A stretch of DNA of 64,000 nucleotides from Apostichopus japonicus (GCF_037975245.1 NC_092583.1:7451264-7515263); one strand, 5' to 3'; shown: positions 1 through 14,341, counted from the first letter of the stretch. The notes: generated from the letters alone by a model not told the origin. Numbers and translations: made by a program.

Positions 1-240
1 ACACCAACTCCACCAAAGTCATGCGGTCTGTGTCTATTTCATAGTTCAGTTATTTATCACATTCACAGTACGGTACTACTATGGCAAATATGCTTATGGA
101 AAGCGAAAGGAATGTGTCGATAGGTACGACTTTTGTATATTTTAATTCAACAAAAAGTACTCTAGTTTTGACTTTCAGAAACATCTCCCTGGGATGGACT
201 CACGCACCCACTGGGGTTTCATTCACCCCAGTAAGGGAAC
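1..240. other. unique sequence, no gene seen
   Basis: Ordinary AT-rich sequence leading into the first (TA)n tract. Open frames starting here run straight into the dinucleotide repeat and read as Tyr-Ile repeats, so they are not treated as genes. Confidence 0.6.
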
Positions 241-676
<436 letters not shown>

Positions 677-682
677 TATATC

Positions 683-745
<63 letters not shown>
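677..745. repeat. (TA)n at the centre of the inverted minisatellite
   Basis: A TA tract of about 60 bp separating the plus-oriented TAGCC units on the left from the minus-oriented GGCTA units on the right. It is the symmetry centre of a large cruciform-capable region. Confidence 0.85.
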
Positions 746-747
<2 letters not shown>

Positions 748-1075
748 TATATATAGGCTATTTATATAGGCTATATATTAAGGCTAAATATAAGCTATAT
801 ATAGGCGATATAAATAGGCGATATATATAGGCTATATATAAAGGCTATATATAGGCTATATATAGGCTATTTATATAGGCAATATCTATAGGCTATATAT
901 ATAGGCGATATAAATAGTCTATATATATAGGCTATATATAAGCTATATATATAGGCTATATATAGCCTATATATATATATATGTATAAATATATATATAT
1001 ATATATATATATAGGCTATATATATATAGGCTATATATATAAGCTATATATATAGGCTATATATAGCCTATATAT
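746..1075. repeat. TATAGGCTATATA minisatellite, right (inverted) half
   Basis: The same unit as the left half but in reverse complement (GGC on the plus strand), with variants such as ATAGGCGATATAAA. Short flips back to the GCC orientation occur near 960 and 1060. The array probably grew by inverted duplication and slippage. Confidence 0.88.
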
Positions 1076-1080
1076 ATTTA

Positions 1081-1088
<8 letters not shown>

Positions 1089-1126
<38 letters not shown>
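1089..1126. repeat. (TA)n microsatellite
   Basis: A short TA tract closing the minisatellite region. Retroelement-derived sequence begins directly after it. Confidence 0.9.
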
Positions 1127-1127
<1 letters not shown>

Positions 1128-1144
1128 TCATTATATGTACTGTC

Positions 1145-2435
1145 TTATATACTGGCTGGAGTAATTTCAAGAGAAGGAACATTCAGAACCCTCCCGGTGG
1201 CTGTGCTTAAGGATATCCTGGGTACTTTAAATCTGTTTGACTTAAGCTTAGAATGGGTAGTAGAGATTATATAATCAAGGAGTAGATTTTGTATTAGAGG
1301 GTCATGTTTTAAGTTATTTTTGAGAAATTTGGTGTCAAAGTTTTTGATAGTAATATTAATGCTGGATATTTTGCCAATTTCGTTAAGTTGTTTATTGGAA
1401 GTAAACCTTGGGTTTTGGGGCAGATACGGTAGGCAGAATTTTGTATTCTACGTATTTTTTTTTGTTAAATTCGGAAAGCTTATAAAGGCGAAACTACCAT
1501 ACAAAAGAATAGATTTGATTTTGGCGTGGTTGATTTTGAGGAGAGTTATTCTTAGAGTCTTAAGAGTTCTTCACGCTATCCCCGCAACTTTATTTATATG
1601 AGTTTTATATGTTAGTTCTGTTGTTACGTCTAGTAAAAAAAAGCTACTTTGCTATTTGTTATTGTATGATTAAAGAGGTTGATTTTCTTGGTTTTTATAT
1701 CGTTTTTACTAAACGGATATTTTAAAATTTTGAATTTACTCTTAATTGGGTTTATTTTTATTCGCCATTGGTAACACTATTTTTCTATTATATAAATTGA
1801 GTTTTGTGGATAATTGAATGCATTTGTGACTGTTTTACAAGTGTTCCACGTGGCTATATCGTCGGCGAATTGGCTAATTTTGGTAGTACTGACTTTATTA
1901 GTGGGTAGGTCGTTTACATACAAAGAGTATAGAGGACTTAGTATTGAGCCTTGGGGAGTGCCAGCTTCTAGAATGAAAGGATCGGAATGGATTGAATTGT
2001 ATTTAAGGTTAAATTTTAATAATTTGTACTTTAGACCATCATGCCAGGTTTTAATCGAATGCCTTTTGTGCATCAAGGAAGACTGCCGCTGCATGTGTTT
2101 AGTTTACTTTTTAAATCCTATTTTGATTCCTTCAGTTAATCTAGCAATGCATGGTTTAATGTAGATTTATTTGTTCTGAAATCGGATTGGCAGTAATTTA
2201 AGAGATTATTGCTTTCTAGGCGGGTTCTTATTCTGTTATCCATCATTTTTTCTCGAATATTTTATCTATTGCTGAAAGTAGGCTTATAGGTCTGCAGTTT
2301 TCTTGGTTTGTTCGGGTTTTGTAACAATATTGTAAGCGCATGATTCAATGGCTTTGGAAAAAAACCTGTTCCGAGTGTCTCGTAAAAGAGATGTTGAGTT
2401 AGTTTTAAAGAGTTATCTGGGCAGTTTTTTTTAGC
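1145..2435 (-). mobile_element. Decayed non-LTR retrotransposon (LINE), reverse transcriptase region
   Basis: On the minus strand, 2094 to 1777 is an open stretch of 105 codons holding two hallmark reverse transcriptase motifs: GTPQGSILSPLYSLYVNDLP (motif B region) and QFADDIATW with the catalytic Asp-Asp. Upstream on that strand (2100-2430) frames with stops still read as LINE text, e.g. a KIFEKMMDNRI-like segment and FRTNKSTLNHALLD. Downstream (1780-1145) decayed text resembles the thumb and C-terminal part: LTYKTHINKVAGIA, LLYGSF, then a conserved-looking tail. The domain order and motifs fit the Jockey/CR1-like superclade. No endonuclease or ORF1 is visible, so the copy is 5'-truncated, and frameshifts and stops make it dead. 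The clade assignment is an inference from motif style. Confidence 0.82.
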
Positions 2436-3480
2436 ATTATGTACATTACCCCATCTTTCCCAGGAGAGGAAATATTTGTTGACAAGGAGTGGCAGGAATT
2501 GAAACTATTTTATAGAGAAGAGTGTCGGCATGGCAGTGAAGTCAATGCGACTTACTGGTTTCTGCTGGATTTAGCAGAAGTTTTGGAAAATCGGATTATT
2601 TTAATCAGTGTCGGATTATTTTAATCCGATTCCGTCGTAATTTCAAAGGAATTGTTTTGGTTTATCTAGGAAGGCAAATCGTTTCTTATGTTTAAACCGA
2701 ATGTTGTCGTTGTCTTGAGGTTTAGTTCCCAGATATTTTCTTTCCCTTTTCTAGATTTATTTGTCCAAGAATCGTTTTGGTCAATGGCAATAACACGCAA
2801 ATTCTCAATTGAATGATTTTGGAGATTGAAGTGATTTGCAACAGGTTGGTTGTTCTTTTTTGTTTTGATCGCCTCTCTTTCTTAGAGTGTTTTTCTGACT
2901 CTCCAACGTATTGTAACTTGCAAATCTTGCAGTAGATGAGGTAAATGACATTTTTGGATAGGCAGTTTATTTTATGCCGAATTTGGAACGTGCGTTTGGT
3001 TTGGTTGCTCTGAAAGTCCCCAGTCGAATAGACATGTAAGCACGTTTGGCAATTTTGTGTACAGGGCGATGATCCTGTAGTTTATGTTTTGCTTTCCCCT
3101 AATGAGTTGTCATCCTGATAGGATGCCCGAACTAAAATATCCCGTAGGTTGCTGGGTCTTTCAAATGAGATGACAGGTAGTTCTGAGAAAACTGATATCA
3201 GGCGTTTCGGTGCTTTGAAGTAGATAAAAATTCTTCTGAATGATATTAGCCAGTAATGGGGAGACCAGGGGGGAATTCAGTAACCAATGGTACCCTTTTG
3301 GAACCGGTTTTGACGAGTTTTGTACGTCAAAGTTTCGGTACGGGGTTTGCTTTTGGCCTTTTTGATGGCATTTCCAATAGTACCCCCGAAAATACTGTCT
3401 GTTTAGGAGGTGTTGTGACAAAGTCGACGCATGAAGTCGATTTTGATTCCCGCACTATAGAAATGTCATCTCATCTGTAG
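2436..3480 (-). mobile_element. Decayed Penelope-like element, C-terminal GIY-YIG part
   Basis: The minus strand reads, through stops and frameshifts, as the 3' half of a PLE. From about 3225 to 2640 it carries SFERPSNLRDILVRAS (the linker of PLEs that joins reverse transcriptase to endonuclease), a Cys cluster (CTQNCQTCLH), then VIYLIYCKICKLQYVGES, which is the GIY-YIG endonuclease signature, followed by a HFNLQNHS-like helix. Upstream, 3421 to 3161 is an 86-codon open piece in another frame. The layout matches the intact PLE copies at 23.7-25.1 kb but the sequence is much more diverged. The 3' tail (2435-2640) includes a hairpin followed by GAAAC (2535-2575), possibly a ruined hammerhead. 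The exact border with the LINE is uncertain by about 100 bp. Confidence 0.8.
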
Positions 3481-6400
3481 TGTCAAGAAGTAGGACAGCT
3501 CTAACAGGAGTGCTCTATACGCTCCATCTTGTGCATTACAACGACAGGATTCCGCCTAGCCAAGCCCCCCCCCCCCCCATAATACGCCAGCACCTCTATA
3601 GAGTTCTTACGCATGGCCCAAAACAAGATAGCACGTCATTACGAACGTTTCAAGGACTATATCAAGGGCAGTCTCAAACACAGAGACATCCCTAAGAGAA
3701 CTGGATTATTGTGCAGTGGAGAAAATAACTGACATCACGGAAACAGCTTGCAACTACTTCTAAAACACTCTCAAGGCGCAGGTCACCAATGCCAGGAACC
3801 CCTAATATCCGATATAGGTATCTTTCTAGTGAATTGGACATTTAAGTCACATACGTGGCAGTCAACTAGTGTCACACAATGAATGACGTCTCGGATATGA
3901 TGGTCAACGGACGATGACGAAATATGAAAAAAAGAAAGGTAAATGAAACGAAGAGGTAAGAAAGGGTGAGAGAGAGGGGGAGAGGGGGGGGGGGTCGGGA
4001 GGTTGTGAACTGTCAGGTAACAGAGGAATAAATTAATCAGGGGATCACACCACTATAAAGATACAATTTCTAGAAAAATACCTTTGAAAAGCATGCTAAC
4101 TTGTACCATATACAGATGACATATATTTTTGTCTCTTGGTAAAGCTTGAATTCGAGCCCATGCCCTCGTGATTGGAGGTGATCGGAAGTTATTACATTTG
4201 TTTTCCTTTATTCTTCTCCGTTATTATTTATCTTGTTATACTTTGTCATATTTGCCTTATTACGCGATTAACAAAAGGTTATAGGTAAAGATATGCTTAC
4301 AAAAGCCAAGTATTTACAAGAATAGTGGAGAAAACATCACTTCCCTTTAGTTTTTTAACTTCATGTCCCAGATTCACCAAACAAAATCCTCTCACACACC
4401 GAAGGTATACCTTGACGAGTCGGCGGTATTGTAATCCCAACATTCTGTGCCATCATCGTTAAGCTCCGGAGGCCTGACATCGTGTCTCATTTATGACGAA
4501 CTAAAGCAAGGGTTTTAGCAATATTCTATGACTGTTGATGACAAAATTACAACTTCGATATAATTATTTTTCAAAAACTAAGTTAAAAGGAGGCACTTAT
4601 CTTACTTTGGTGTCTTGCCATTCATTGCAACACAGAAACTTAAAGAAGAAAACAATTAAACCCATGATATCTAACAAATGACATAAGATTTTCTTCGAAG
4701 ATCGGGGAAGTTGTTCCTGTCATTTATCTTTATCGCATAGACCAATAATAATGGAAGGGGTGTGTGACTCCTTTAAGGTCAAGTGTCATCTAACAAAAGG
4801 CGTAAAACCTGTTTGAAATTTGTAAGAGTATACATTCCAATAGATACTAATTGTACATTGAAATTCACGGATATTAAAGAGTGGTGAGTCTTCCTTTCAG
4901 AGTCACCTTTAAACCTGTTATTGCTTTATAACCTGCATAGTCGGCAGTCGGGGAATAAAAATGCACACCAATGTGTTTGTAACATTTGATATACATTGTT
5001 AGCGCCACCAGTTGGCAGGAAATGAACTCGTTCAATGGCAGATGTACGACATGTATTTAAACTATTGAAAACAACTGGGTGGAAATTTCGACCAGTTACT
5101 CTCGGGATAAGCAAATGTAAATCGCCAAGATCTTGCTTGCCGCCAGCATCAGTGAAAGTGACCAATTTCGACGACGTACAGGAAAAACGGCTAATGGTAA
5201 CGTACAACCGAATTTCATAGGTTCCAACACCATAAACAAACACTAAGGAGCAATACTCTCGGACATTGTTGTAAGGGATGTTGTAACCACATTTTTTATT
5301 GGCAACTATTGGAAATACAAAGTGTTATCATTTGCTTAACACGAAGATCTAAACTTGTATTTTCAAACACAGTAAACATTATCCTAACAGCAATTGGAAA
5401 AACGTTTCCCTAATATAGGATACGGTAATCGTATATATGTCCCTCTTTCATGCCCTGGAACTTGGATGGCATTGAACACGTATTCGGTCATCAGTTTAAT
5501 TACTGATTACCTATATTATTGCGTGAAACTTGCTTCCAAGTTGACATTCAGAGAAAGTGGAATCGAACTTAGATCGATCGGAATCCAACGGGACCTTGAA
5601 TAATAAAAAGAACATCGCTCACATGACAAGGTGGTATCAAGAAATCCAGTCCACTTTACAGGTTTGTCTATAGAATGCATTAGTCCCCTTCAAACAAATT
5701 TCGTGAATAGGCCTATATTAAAAACCCAAATTTCACTAACAGTGTGGAATAGTTTAGAACTGACTATATTTTTCTTCCCACCAAGTGTGACACGCTAAAT
5801 CAAATTCTGAATGGATCTTGATATTCACACAATTCACCACGTTCGCGTAGTGGAACCTTTGTTTCTTGTTTCCTTTCAATTCAGGGAGGTACAACGATTT
5901 CCATCCAGTCGAATATCCGTTGACAATTTCCCACACACTTCTATTCTAGTTTATAGACCTACAGGAATAAGCAACTCATTATAAAGTACTGTTATACCAG
6001 TAATTTTCTCTTAATACAACATATTTGTAATATCATTCCCCCCCCCCCCCCAAAAAAAAAAAACAACCATTAACATATGCATATTAAATTGTAGTAATTT
6101 GTATATTTGGTAACTAAATGATACATCAAAACAAAAAGTGCAATTTGTGTGTGAGTTAAATAGCAGCCATTGGAATAAAATCCATATGTTGCTTAATAGT
6201 AAGAATGGCTTTGGATTTCTTTCACCCTAGGCCTGAAGAAAATCTCCTTCATTAGCTATTTCCCAGCACATGGCTAAATTGACACATTCTATATCACAAC
6301 ATAACCTTTAATCCTTTTATGATTTGTCATTTTCGTGTTATTGTAGCATTTCCCTGTGAATATTATTACTCCTGAATTTACAAAGACACCCATGCACCAG

Positions 6401-8412
6401 AAATAAGATCGCAACCACGAACGAGATTGCAAATCCTAAAAGTACAGTGCGTCCTCTATTACTGATGTCACTAACGTACGCATATTTAGTACACTCGAAG
6501 AGTGTTTACAGTGTGCATATACGCCGTGTGATATCGAAACGGTATGCAAGTGATCCGATTTCGTGTAGGCCTATCCTGTGCTGCGTTTCCCTCTGATACC
6601 CCCCCCCCCCACCATTTCCTCCCTCCCAGTTTTCTTGCTTGTTATTATATTCCTGTGAATACTTTACTGAATTATTACACTTGACGTTGTAATATCATTC
6701 ATTCACCAAATCACGGCCAACAGGTACAAGTCGAAATATTTCTTATTCAGTTTACACACAAGTTCTTCCATTTAACCCCCCCCCCCCCCAAGGTATCATA
6801 CGTATAAAGAACTATTCATTTTTCGATATTTCACCCGGCATTGACTAAAATTTTATACCTCCCTATTAGCTACTTTATACATATATAAGGCCGGAAATCA
6901 TTCACCGTATCAGTTAATTGGTCGATGGGTTAGCTTCCTGCAGTGTGTGAAGCCAACCAGTGATGCGTGGAAAGATAAAACTGTACCGTACCAGGGCATT
7001 CTTATTTCAAACCCGCAACAATAGAGCCCGGACTGTTACCAACTTAACCGTATATAGCTCGGTGCAAAGTGCGCACACTGGACTGAATTGTATGTTGGAC
7101 GCACATACCAGTAGCTTAGTAAGTACAGTTCGTAAACACTTTATAGAACTGACTATATCCAGTTACAGGATTTTATGATATTGTGCAGGTTTGTGAATAT
7201 ATTTTTTTACTTACGTCACACTTTAGCGATATTTACCTTGGTATGGTGATGAACACTCTGTCGGGTTGACTTCAGCAGTGTACATTAAAGAACAGCAAAT
7301 GTACAAGGGATTATATATATATATTCACGTGGCTGGATCTATGGGAATACATACAAAGGTAAGAATCTATGCCTATTTTTTTTATAATAAAAGTTAAAAT
7401 CTTTGATTATTAAGGAAATATTTGCTTAACTTACTCGTCAGCGTGATTTACTGTTTATGTGTGAGGAATGAGAATGCAAACAGCAACAGACCAGTCTATA
7501 ACATTGAAATCATAACACTCTTATAATTCAGGGTAGATCTTTATTGCGTCACCACAACGGCTTTAATTGTTGATTAATTTGTATTCCGTTCAGTTGAAAC
7601 TGATTGTCCAAGGAAATGTTTCTCCTTGAACAAACCTTTCGTGGGTAACATACAGGTACTAATTGAAAATAATGAATAGTGTCAACATCATACCACGTAC
7701 GCAATAACACAGAAACGTGGTAATTTCTGTATGGCGTGACTGCGACTTTCGTTTTTCTTCAGTTAGAGGAGTTTTGTTACAGTAGGCGAAGGAGCAGTGA
7801 CATCTCCACGTCGTTCGGTCGAATCCATGGAAAGGGTGAGGAGGGTGGAAGGGAGGGTGGGGGGGGGCACGTTCTTGTGACCGTCAGTATACGCTCATTG
7901 CTGATAGCTTCGATCCACTGACAGCAATATGCCAGTAAATCACCTTAACTTAACCGACAAATATGGATATTTTTCAAGTCAGGGGCCAATGGGTGCTCGG
8001 AGAAGGTGAGAGGGGGTGAGGGGGGGGGGTCTTTATTAGCCACACGCAATTCCTTTTACGTTCCTGCTGCCAACTTGCTTCAGCAACGGTTGCCCGATAA
8101 AGACAAGTATCTGTCATAAACTTCATGTGAGGTGTAAACGGGCATACAGCATAGCGAGATGAATAGCTGCCTATTTGCAAAGTAATACATCATAGGGCTC
8201 AGCCAACTACGTGTTATGAACGTCATACGTTGACAATGAAGGCAGGTAATGGCAACTCACTTTCGATCAAGGGCAACTTATCAACTGTTAAAGAATTTGC
8301 TATGTACCAGATGAGCGAGCTGCCACATGGATAACGGTTCACAAACGTACACACTATTATATATAGTGAGCCCCGCTTCGTGCAGGGGTGGCTGTGTGGT
8401 TTATGAGTATAT

Positions 8413-8416
<4 letters not shown>
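3481..8416. other. Long non-coding stretch
   Basis: No convincing gene. Visible items: C runs near 3568, 6040, 6600 and 6777; G-rich runs near 3975, 7855 and 8020; a 39-codon ATG frame at 3613-3729 (starts MAQNKIARHYERFKDY) that I cannot assign; opposed frames of 61 codons (5035-5220, plus) and 105 codons (5243-4926, minus) over the same DNA, matching no family I recognise. Confidence 0.5.

Positions 8417-8460
<44 letters not shown>
8417..8460. repeat. (TA)n microsatellite
   Basis: 44 bp of TA dinucleotide. Confidence 0.95.
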
Positions 8461-8462
<2 letters not shown>

Positions 8463-9965
8463 TACGTACCAATCTGTGTACTGTAGTATGTAATTACTTG
8501 TGGTGTGTTTCCTTTGATTTGTTAAGAAGTCAACGATGCTGGGGTATGCAAGAAATCAGTCTTTATTTGTACAGTTTACGATATCTGTCGAAGTTGGCCA
8601 TAACAGCAACGTAACTTTTTTATGTCATGGTAGTTGACACTTGTGAGAACTCGACAGGTACAGGTGCATGCAGGACCTGTGGTTGATTCGGTGACGACTA
8701 TAGAGATTCGACGATCGATGATGGGGTCAAACTACAGTAGGTCCTTCGTAGGGGCCCATGGAGGGGGTGGGGAAGAGTAGATATGATAAAGGTCATCACT
8801 CCTTGATCTTGTGATTATGTCACATCATATTTGTATGAATATACGGAACGTATACAAACTCATTGCAATGATATTTTCCACATGTGGACGATATAGTGGT
8901 GGAGCAACAAACCCAATTACCATGTCACTATCTTACAGAGATATTTTTTAATATATATAATATACCCTCCCCCTGCACCCCCCACCATATGCCCTTTCGG
9001 CTTAAAATGGGAGATATCAAATGGGTATGTCTTCGGTGATATATAGTTTAATGTTTGCTCTTTAGTGAAGTCGTGGTGGTACAGTAGTAGCATGACCGTA
9101 TGGACATATTAATTAACCGGGAACTCTTCAACCTCCGGGACTCTGCGAACACTAGGGGGCTCCTTGATGTCAACGTTGGACAAGCTTACTTCTTCTAGAC
9201 TGCCCACTGCGCACTTAGATGTTCAACAGTCTTCTTTCCGTCTACCCCCACCCCTCACTATTTCCCTTTCCTGCTCTGTAAAGAAAATAAAAACTATTTG
9301 AACGTTAGTGTATTAATGAAAACAGGATATGACTCGGCCATATATATGAACAGGGATAGCAATTTCTCTCTACGTAGATGTATGCGTTTGTGTGTGTGTG
9401 TTTATATTGTATTATGACATTTTCGGGTTAGGCGGTCAACGTATAAACCGACCACATAATATGCAGGGTCAAATAGCAGTCAGACGCCAAACCACATGAG
9501 AGCATAGTTAAAGTGAAATGGACAGAAGAGATTAAAAGAATACTGACGACTAAGGGGGGAAAACCAAGGGGGAAAATGGAAAATTTGAAGTTTAATTCAT
9601 TTCATGGTTCGTCAATTAGTCCTTCATATGCAATGTTTAATATAGAGGGAGAATGATATTTTAGGAGTGAAATGGTGCGATCCGAGGCATCTTTATACGA
9701 TATATAATGTAGATATTTAGTGATATGTCTACATGGAAAGTTGTGCCAAAAACTACTTTAATTTGTTTTCATTTATTTGGTGAGGGATTGAAAATGGACA
9801 AGGGAGGTACATCTCCCTCGTAGATCCGAATCACTTGTACATTATCTAGTGTAGTGTGTACTGTGTTTACTTTGTGGCTAAGAATAATACAATAGCAAGT
9901 ATCTCTCAAACGGAAGAAGATATTTCCCATTACAATGTAATTCATTACAGGTTATCGATGCCATA

Positions 9966-9970
<5 letters not shown>
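8461..9970. other. Non-coding stretch
   Basis: No gene, RNA or repeat recognised beyond a short (GT)n near 9390. Purine-rich patches occur near 9550-9580. Confidence 0.5.
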
Positions 9971-10007
<37 letters not shown>

Positions 10008-10014
10008 ATAGTGA
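9971..10014. repeat. (TA)n microsatellite
   Basis: 44 bp of AT dinucleotide. Confidence 0.95.
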
Positions 10015-10710
10015 AGTACAGTTAAGAATGTGTACAGTAAAACCGGAAGTATTTTAATTACCCAATTTCCTTATTAAGTGTAATTATAATACTATACTAT
10101 ACAGGTGTCTGTGCGACGAATTGCTGAGCATCAAATGGAGTAAATTAACATGGTTCCTCATTAATATTGATCTATTATTTTGAAGGGGGGGGGGGGGGTT
10201 AGCTCGGTATAGGTTAGGTAAAATTGTGTACCGAATTCACACAAAAGTAGTACTGCAATAGGCACACCCTGGAAGAACCTATAAAGAAAACAAAGGATCA
10301 TCACGCAGTTTTCACCATCCGGGTATACCTTATAAATATTAGTTCGTTGCTGATAATCAATGCATTACCCCCAATTTAACAATGTTTAAAGGAGTCTATT
10401 GACTTCAGATACTGATGAGTTTAAGCATTTATTACTTTCGGATTCTACCGAAGCACTGATATACCGGCGTAGTCTGTACCAAGATAAGCTATTCCACTTG
10501 AACACGCTATGAATCGGCGCGTACAATCATGGTGTATTTTTCGTGATTTTGGCTCCAGTTGTACCCCTTTAAAAAGCTGCTTGCTGCCATTCAAAGATCA
10601 TACTCTTTATCCTGCAGGGAGATTACCAGAACAGGCTGTATTATTGAGTCTATGGGCATTAGATTTAGACCAGGTGAACCCTTCTGTTTGTCCCACGACC
10701 TCACCATTGT
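10015..10710. other. Non-coding stretch with a G run
   Basis: A run of about 15 G lies at 10184-10198. Two overlapping open frames (10509-10745 and 10559-10816) cover the same DNA; neither resembles a known family and both stay open partly through the hairpin described next. Confidence 0.45.
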
Positions 10711-10715
10711 TAGAT

Positions 10716-10740
10716 CAGGGAGTTGTTATGGAACTCCCTG
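10716..10740. repeat. Short hairpin, copy 1 of a shared motif
   Basis: Perfect 9-bp stem CAGGGAGTT / AACTCCCTG with a 7-nt loop GTTATGG. A near-identical hairpin lies at 39550-39576. Two copies 29 kb apart suggest a dispersed element, such as a MITE terminus, rather than chance. Confidence 0.6.
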
Positions 10741-10910
10741 GTTAGATTCAGTAGAAGACAATGTACAGTCCTTCATATTCACGGCACGGTACAACACAGT
10801 ACCGTCTGTATCCTGATAGTTCAACAGTGCAATGGACCATTCTACAATGTAACGACCTCATCCTTGTTGTGTCCAGTGCAAGACATCACACATATTATTA
10901 CATATTATTA

Positions 10911-10913
10911 TTA

Positions 10914-11007
<94 letters not shown>
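10911..11007. repeat. (TA)n microsatellite
   Basis: About 95 bp of TA preceded by imperfect ATT units. It creates spurious Tyr-Ile open frames in the window. Confidence 0.95.
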
Positions 11008-11010
<3 letters not shown>

Positions 11011-14000
11011 CTACTGTGTAATAGTATCCTGATAGTTCAACAGATTACCGGAGTGTATCGTGCTTTGCCTTGCAAAAACTTCCTTATTCATGTTAGTATC
11101 ATTATATGTGTATCTGATGAAAGTTTAATAAATATGTTCGATATCACATTCTGCTTTCAATCGGTCGGCTGGAGTGAAAAGTGGGTTGTCCATGCATTGA
11201 GTCACAATGTTTAAACTGTATCTTGTTACCGCGTATTACACTTTAACGTCACACAAGATACATCATACAGCATATATCATATTACAACCAATGTGACGGC
11301 ACACATCATGTCCATCACTGAGACTTCTAAAAGGTCTGAGATAAAATACACACATCTTTATCTATATCTGAGAATATTTTGGAATTAATGGGTAGAATTT
11401 ATAAGAAAGTATTTTTGAATTTGTACGCAATGTTGATAAACTTCAATGATTTATGACCTCTAACCGTAACATTGAAACATTTTGACAATAGACCACCGTG
11501 ACAACTAACTATTATAAGCTTCGTGAGGGAATTGAATTAGCTTAGGTACAAAGAGGGCTCGGTAACCCGTTTCATACCGAGCTGTTAGTTATAGTGAAAT
11601 ATTCTCAATCAATATACCGTTACCAAACCTGCAAATCATGCAATTATACAGTGTTAGGCGTAGACATTGTTCACGGTTTGATAAATCACTTTCTGACAGG
11701 ATTTTAAACGCAAGGAATCATATATAGTACTTATTATTGTGGCTTTATAAACACTTTGCTATGGGTTGAAGCCTTGAAGGGAGATCCCCTTCCCTCTCTC
11801 CTAACTTCTCAGTTATTTGCAATGATATAGATACCTGTTCACTATATATTTAGAATTCGGTTATTAAGTCCACTTTCAAGGATATTTTCGACTCTGGATT
11901 TTCTTTCCAAGTCTCCCTCCTCTCCGCCTTCAAACATATCCCCGTCCTCTTATAAATATTACCAAATACATATCTGTATAATATAACATTGTTTTATGCT
12001 CAGTTAATAAAACTAATTCGGTGCTCTTTGCAGCTTTTAAACAAATTGCTCTTGGACATTACACTAATTACTCGACTGTAGAAAGGCTTAACGTAGAAGT
12101 ATAGCCTTCAGTATCTATTAGGCTATTACAGGATGGCGGGACTGAGAACAACAGGCTTATCGAAACTCTGTCAATAAACCGTCTAGTGTAAGTGTGATTA
12201 CGAGATCATACACACATATGTCCGTTTATGAGTCCTTCAATTATTCTTGTACGTTCATGTGCTGAATCCATTGAAGGAAAGAAAAAATACAAGCATAGGC
12301 TTTTCGTCACTGTATGCACCCATTCTGCGAAACCTTTATATATGCCCCTCCCAGAACAACTATGTTTAGTACGGGTAAATAAATAACAGAAATATACAAG
12401 CGGGTATTTTAGTAAGATTCGGATTCAAAAGGTTGCCCTATGTTCGCAACAAACTTGATTTTTCTGGGAATTGGACTGACAGTATCCTGTCAGGGAAGAC
12501 ACTATCCGGTAGAGTATCGCTCATACTTAAATATGACGTCACGGTAATTTGGCTGAGGTCATCTATGATACGTTCATCTCCCGCCTCTTACATGTTCATG
12601 ATTAGTTGGGTTAGGAGAGGCATCGTTGTAATTAGTAACGTAACACGTTTGGATCGTATTGGAATAGCATTGCCTTCGTTATGTAATTAACATTGCTTCA
12701 TCACGTCAGTTATACTAGCATAACAACCCTCAACAAAACAGCAGCCAAACAATCTATAAGCACTGAAATTTGTTTTACATTCACAAACATTAAACGATTA
12801 ATTTTCAATCAGGTAAAGTGTGACGGCGTATATTTTTTTCGCTTGTTTAGGGTGACGTTATCACCAAACACAATACGTGAAAAAAATTCCAGCTTATTGT
12901 TGGCTAAAGTAGTTACTCTAACATGCTGAGAACTCATTCCTACTAATTTCAAGTTCTCTTTCAAATGCAACTGGTTGGGAAATTTAAACACTATACGATA
13001 GTACCAGTGTATGTAAAATAACTATGGTCTCTGTTTTGGGTAAATCTGAGGTAGGCGATGCTACTCTATGTTTTCGTTGATGATCAACCCTAGACAAATG
13101 AGGAATTCCCGAATTAACCGTTCTTTACTTGCCAGGCTTTATTAGTTTCCTGGTTGTTGATTCCTTGCCGTAGACAAACGGAATTTATGCGAGGTGAAAA
13201 CCTTGTAAACACGGTATATCAAGCAGGAACACATGTCTGGATCTTATATCTGGGCATGTAATGCCGAAATTGAATACAAGAAGCTGGTTTATGACCATGT
13301 GAGCATGACATAAATCCAGTTTGATCTTAAATCATTTAATTATTAAAAAAGACCTGTGGTGAGTACAACAACCCTATTAAAAAATGGTGGAGATCATAGG
13401 TCAAACTGTGGAAGCCTTGTAAACAGGATATCTCAGTGGTAAACCTTTGATGACTAATACTGGGATTCATGGTTCACAGAAATATTAGTCAATGCCCATG
13501 GATCTTAAGCATTTTATACCTTAGTGTATAAGTAACTTCACGATGGAAACGATGTCAATTTGAAATCACAGTAATTCAAAAATATTCATTTGGGTAAGGA
13601 ATCACTAAGCATTTTGGCTTTCTGATTTGAAATGTGGTATGGTCCTTTTGACCAAACATGAAATTCTTATACAGTATTGTCTAAGGAGAGAGAGAGGGGG
13701 GTTGTTCAATCTAAGTAAATTATGATTTCCTTCACTATTTTATATATTTAAACTGGAATACTTAATAGTTTACCGACATTAGAGAAAAATTGATACATCC
13801 TCAAGATTTTCTGCTGCAACAGTTAACTAAGCACAAAATCTCATAATTTACCAAATTCCAATGTCATTTAATGCATTGTATGTGTTAATGCGGTAGGCTA
13901 CTATATAGGCTAAGTATCATTTTCGGTTTTGTTGACTGTCGTGATGTGATGAATACAAAGTAATCGAAAGTGCATATGGAAAATCCAGAAGGAAACCCCT

Positions 14001-14341
14001 CCCAGCCGTTACTTGCCTGTAAATAGATTACATATGCAGCACAAGAGTAGTTTTCAAGCTAACCCTGGCTGAAGTTCGTACTGCATGTATACCTCAGCAG
14101 ACAAACAGCAAGGAGATTTCTACTACATACAGGGAAGTAAAATCAGCATAAGTTTCACATCTTCATTTAGACCGGACCATTAGAGAGTTCGTAAGGTTTG
14201 ACTTCTGCAAACCTCCAATGAGCTTTCACCTATACCAAATAGTGCAGCAATTTTACTTATCATTTCGGTGATCTACCATGCATATATAACCTCCATTTGA
14301 AGGTAAAGTTCTCAAGATTAAGTACTCTGATGTACCTCTGC
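11008..14341. other. Non-coding stretch
   Basis: No gene recognised; frames longer than 60 codons at 12433-12690, 12693-12929 and 12991-12809 show no family features. It contains one perfect TGACGTCA palindrome at 12534-12541. Confidence 0.5.
12534..12541. promoter_or_regulatory. Perfect CRE palindrome TGACGTCA (one of six dispersed)
   Basis: The 8-bp consensus bound by CREB/ATF bZIP factors. Other isolated perfect copies lie at 19364, 21594, 33837, 38412 and 49632 (start positions), and three more sit in the 198-bp satellite at 50.7-51.6 kb. Function is not shown by sequence alone. Confidence 0.35.

Noticed and set aside
4926-5243. Opposed 105- and 61-codon frames
   Set aside because: No family resemblance and no splice or promoter context.
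7745-7775. CTGAAGA with GAAAGTC on the minus strand
   Set aside because: Only five unpaired bases lie between the two core halves, so no stem II can form.
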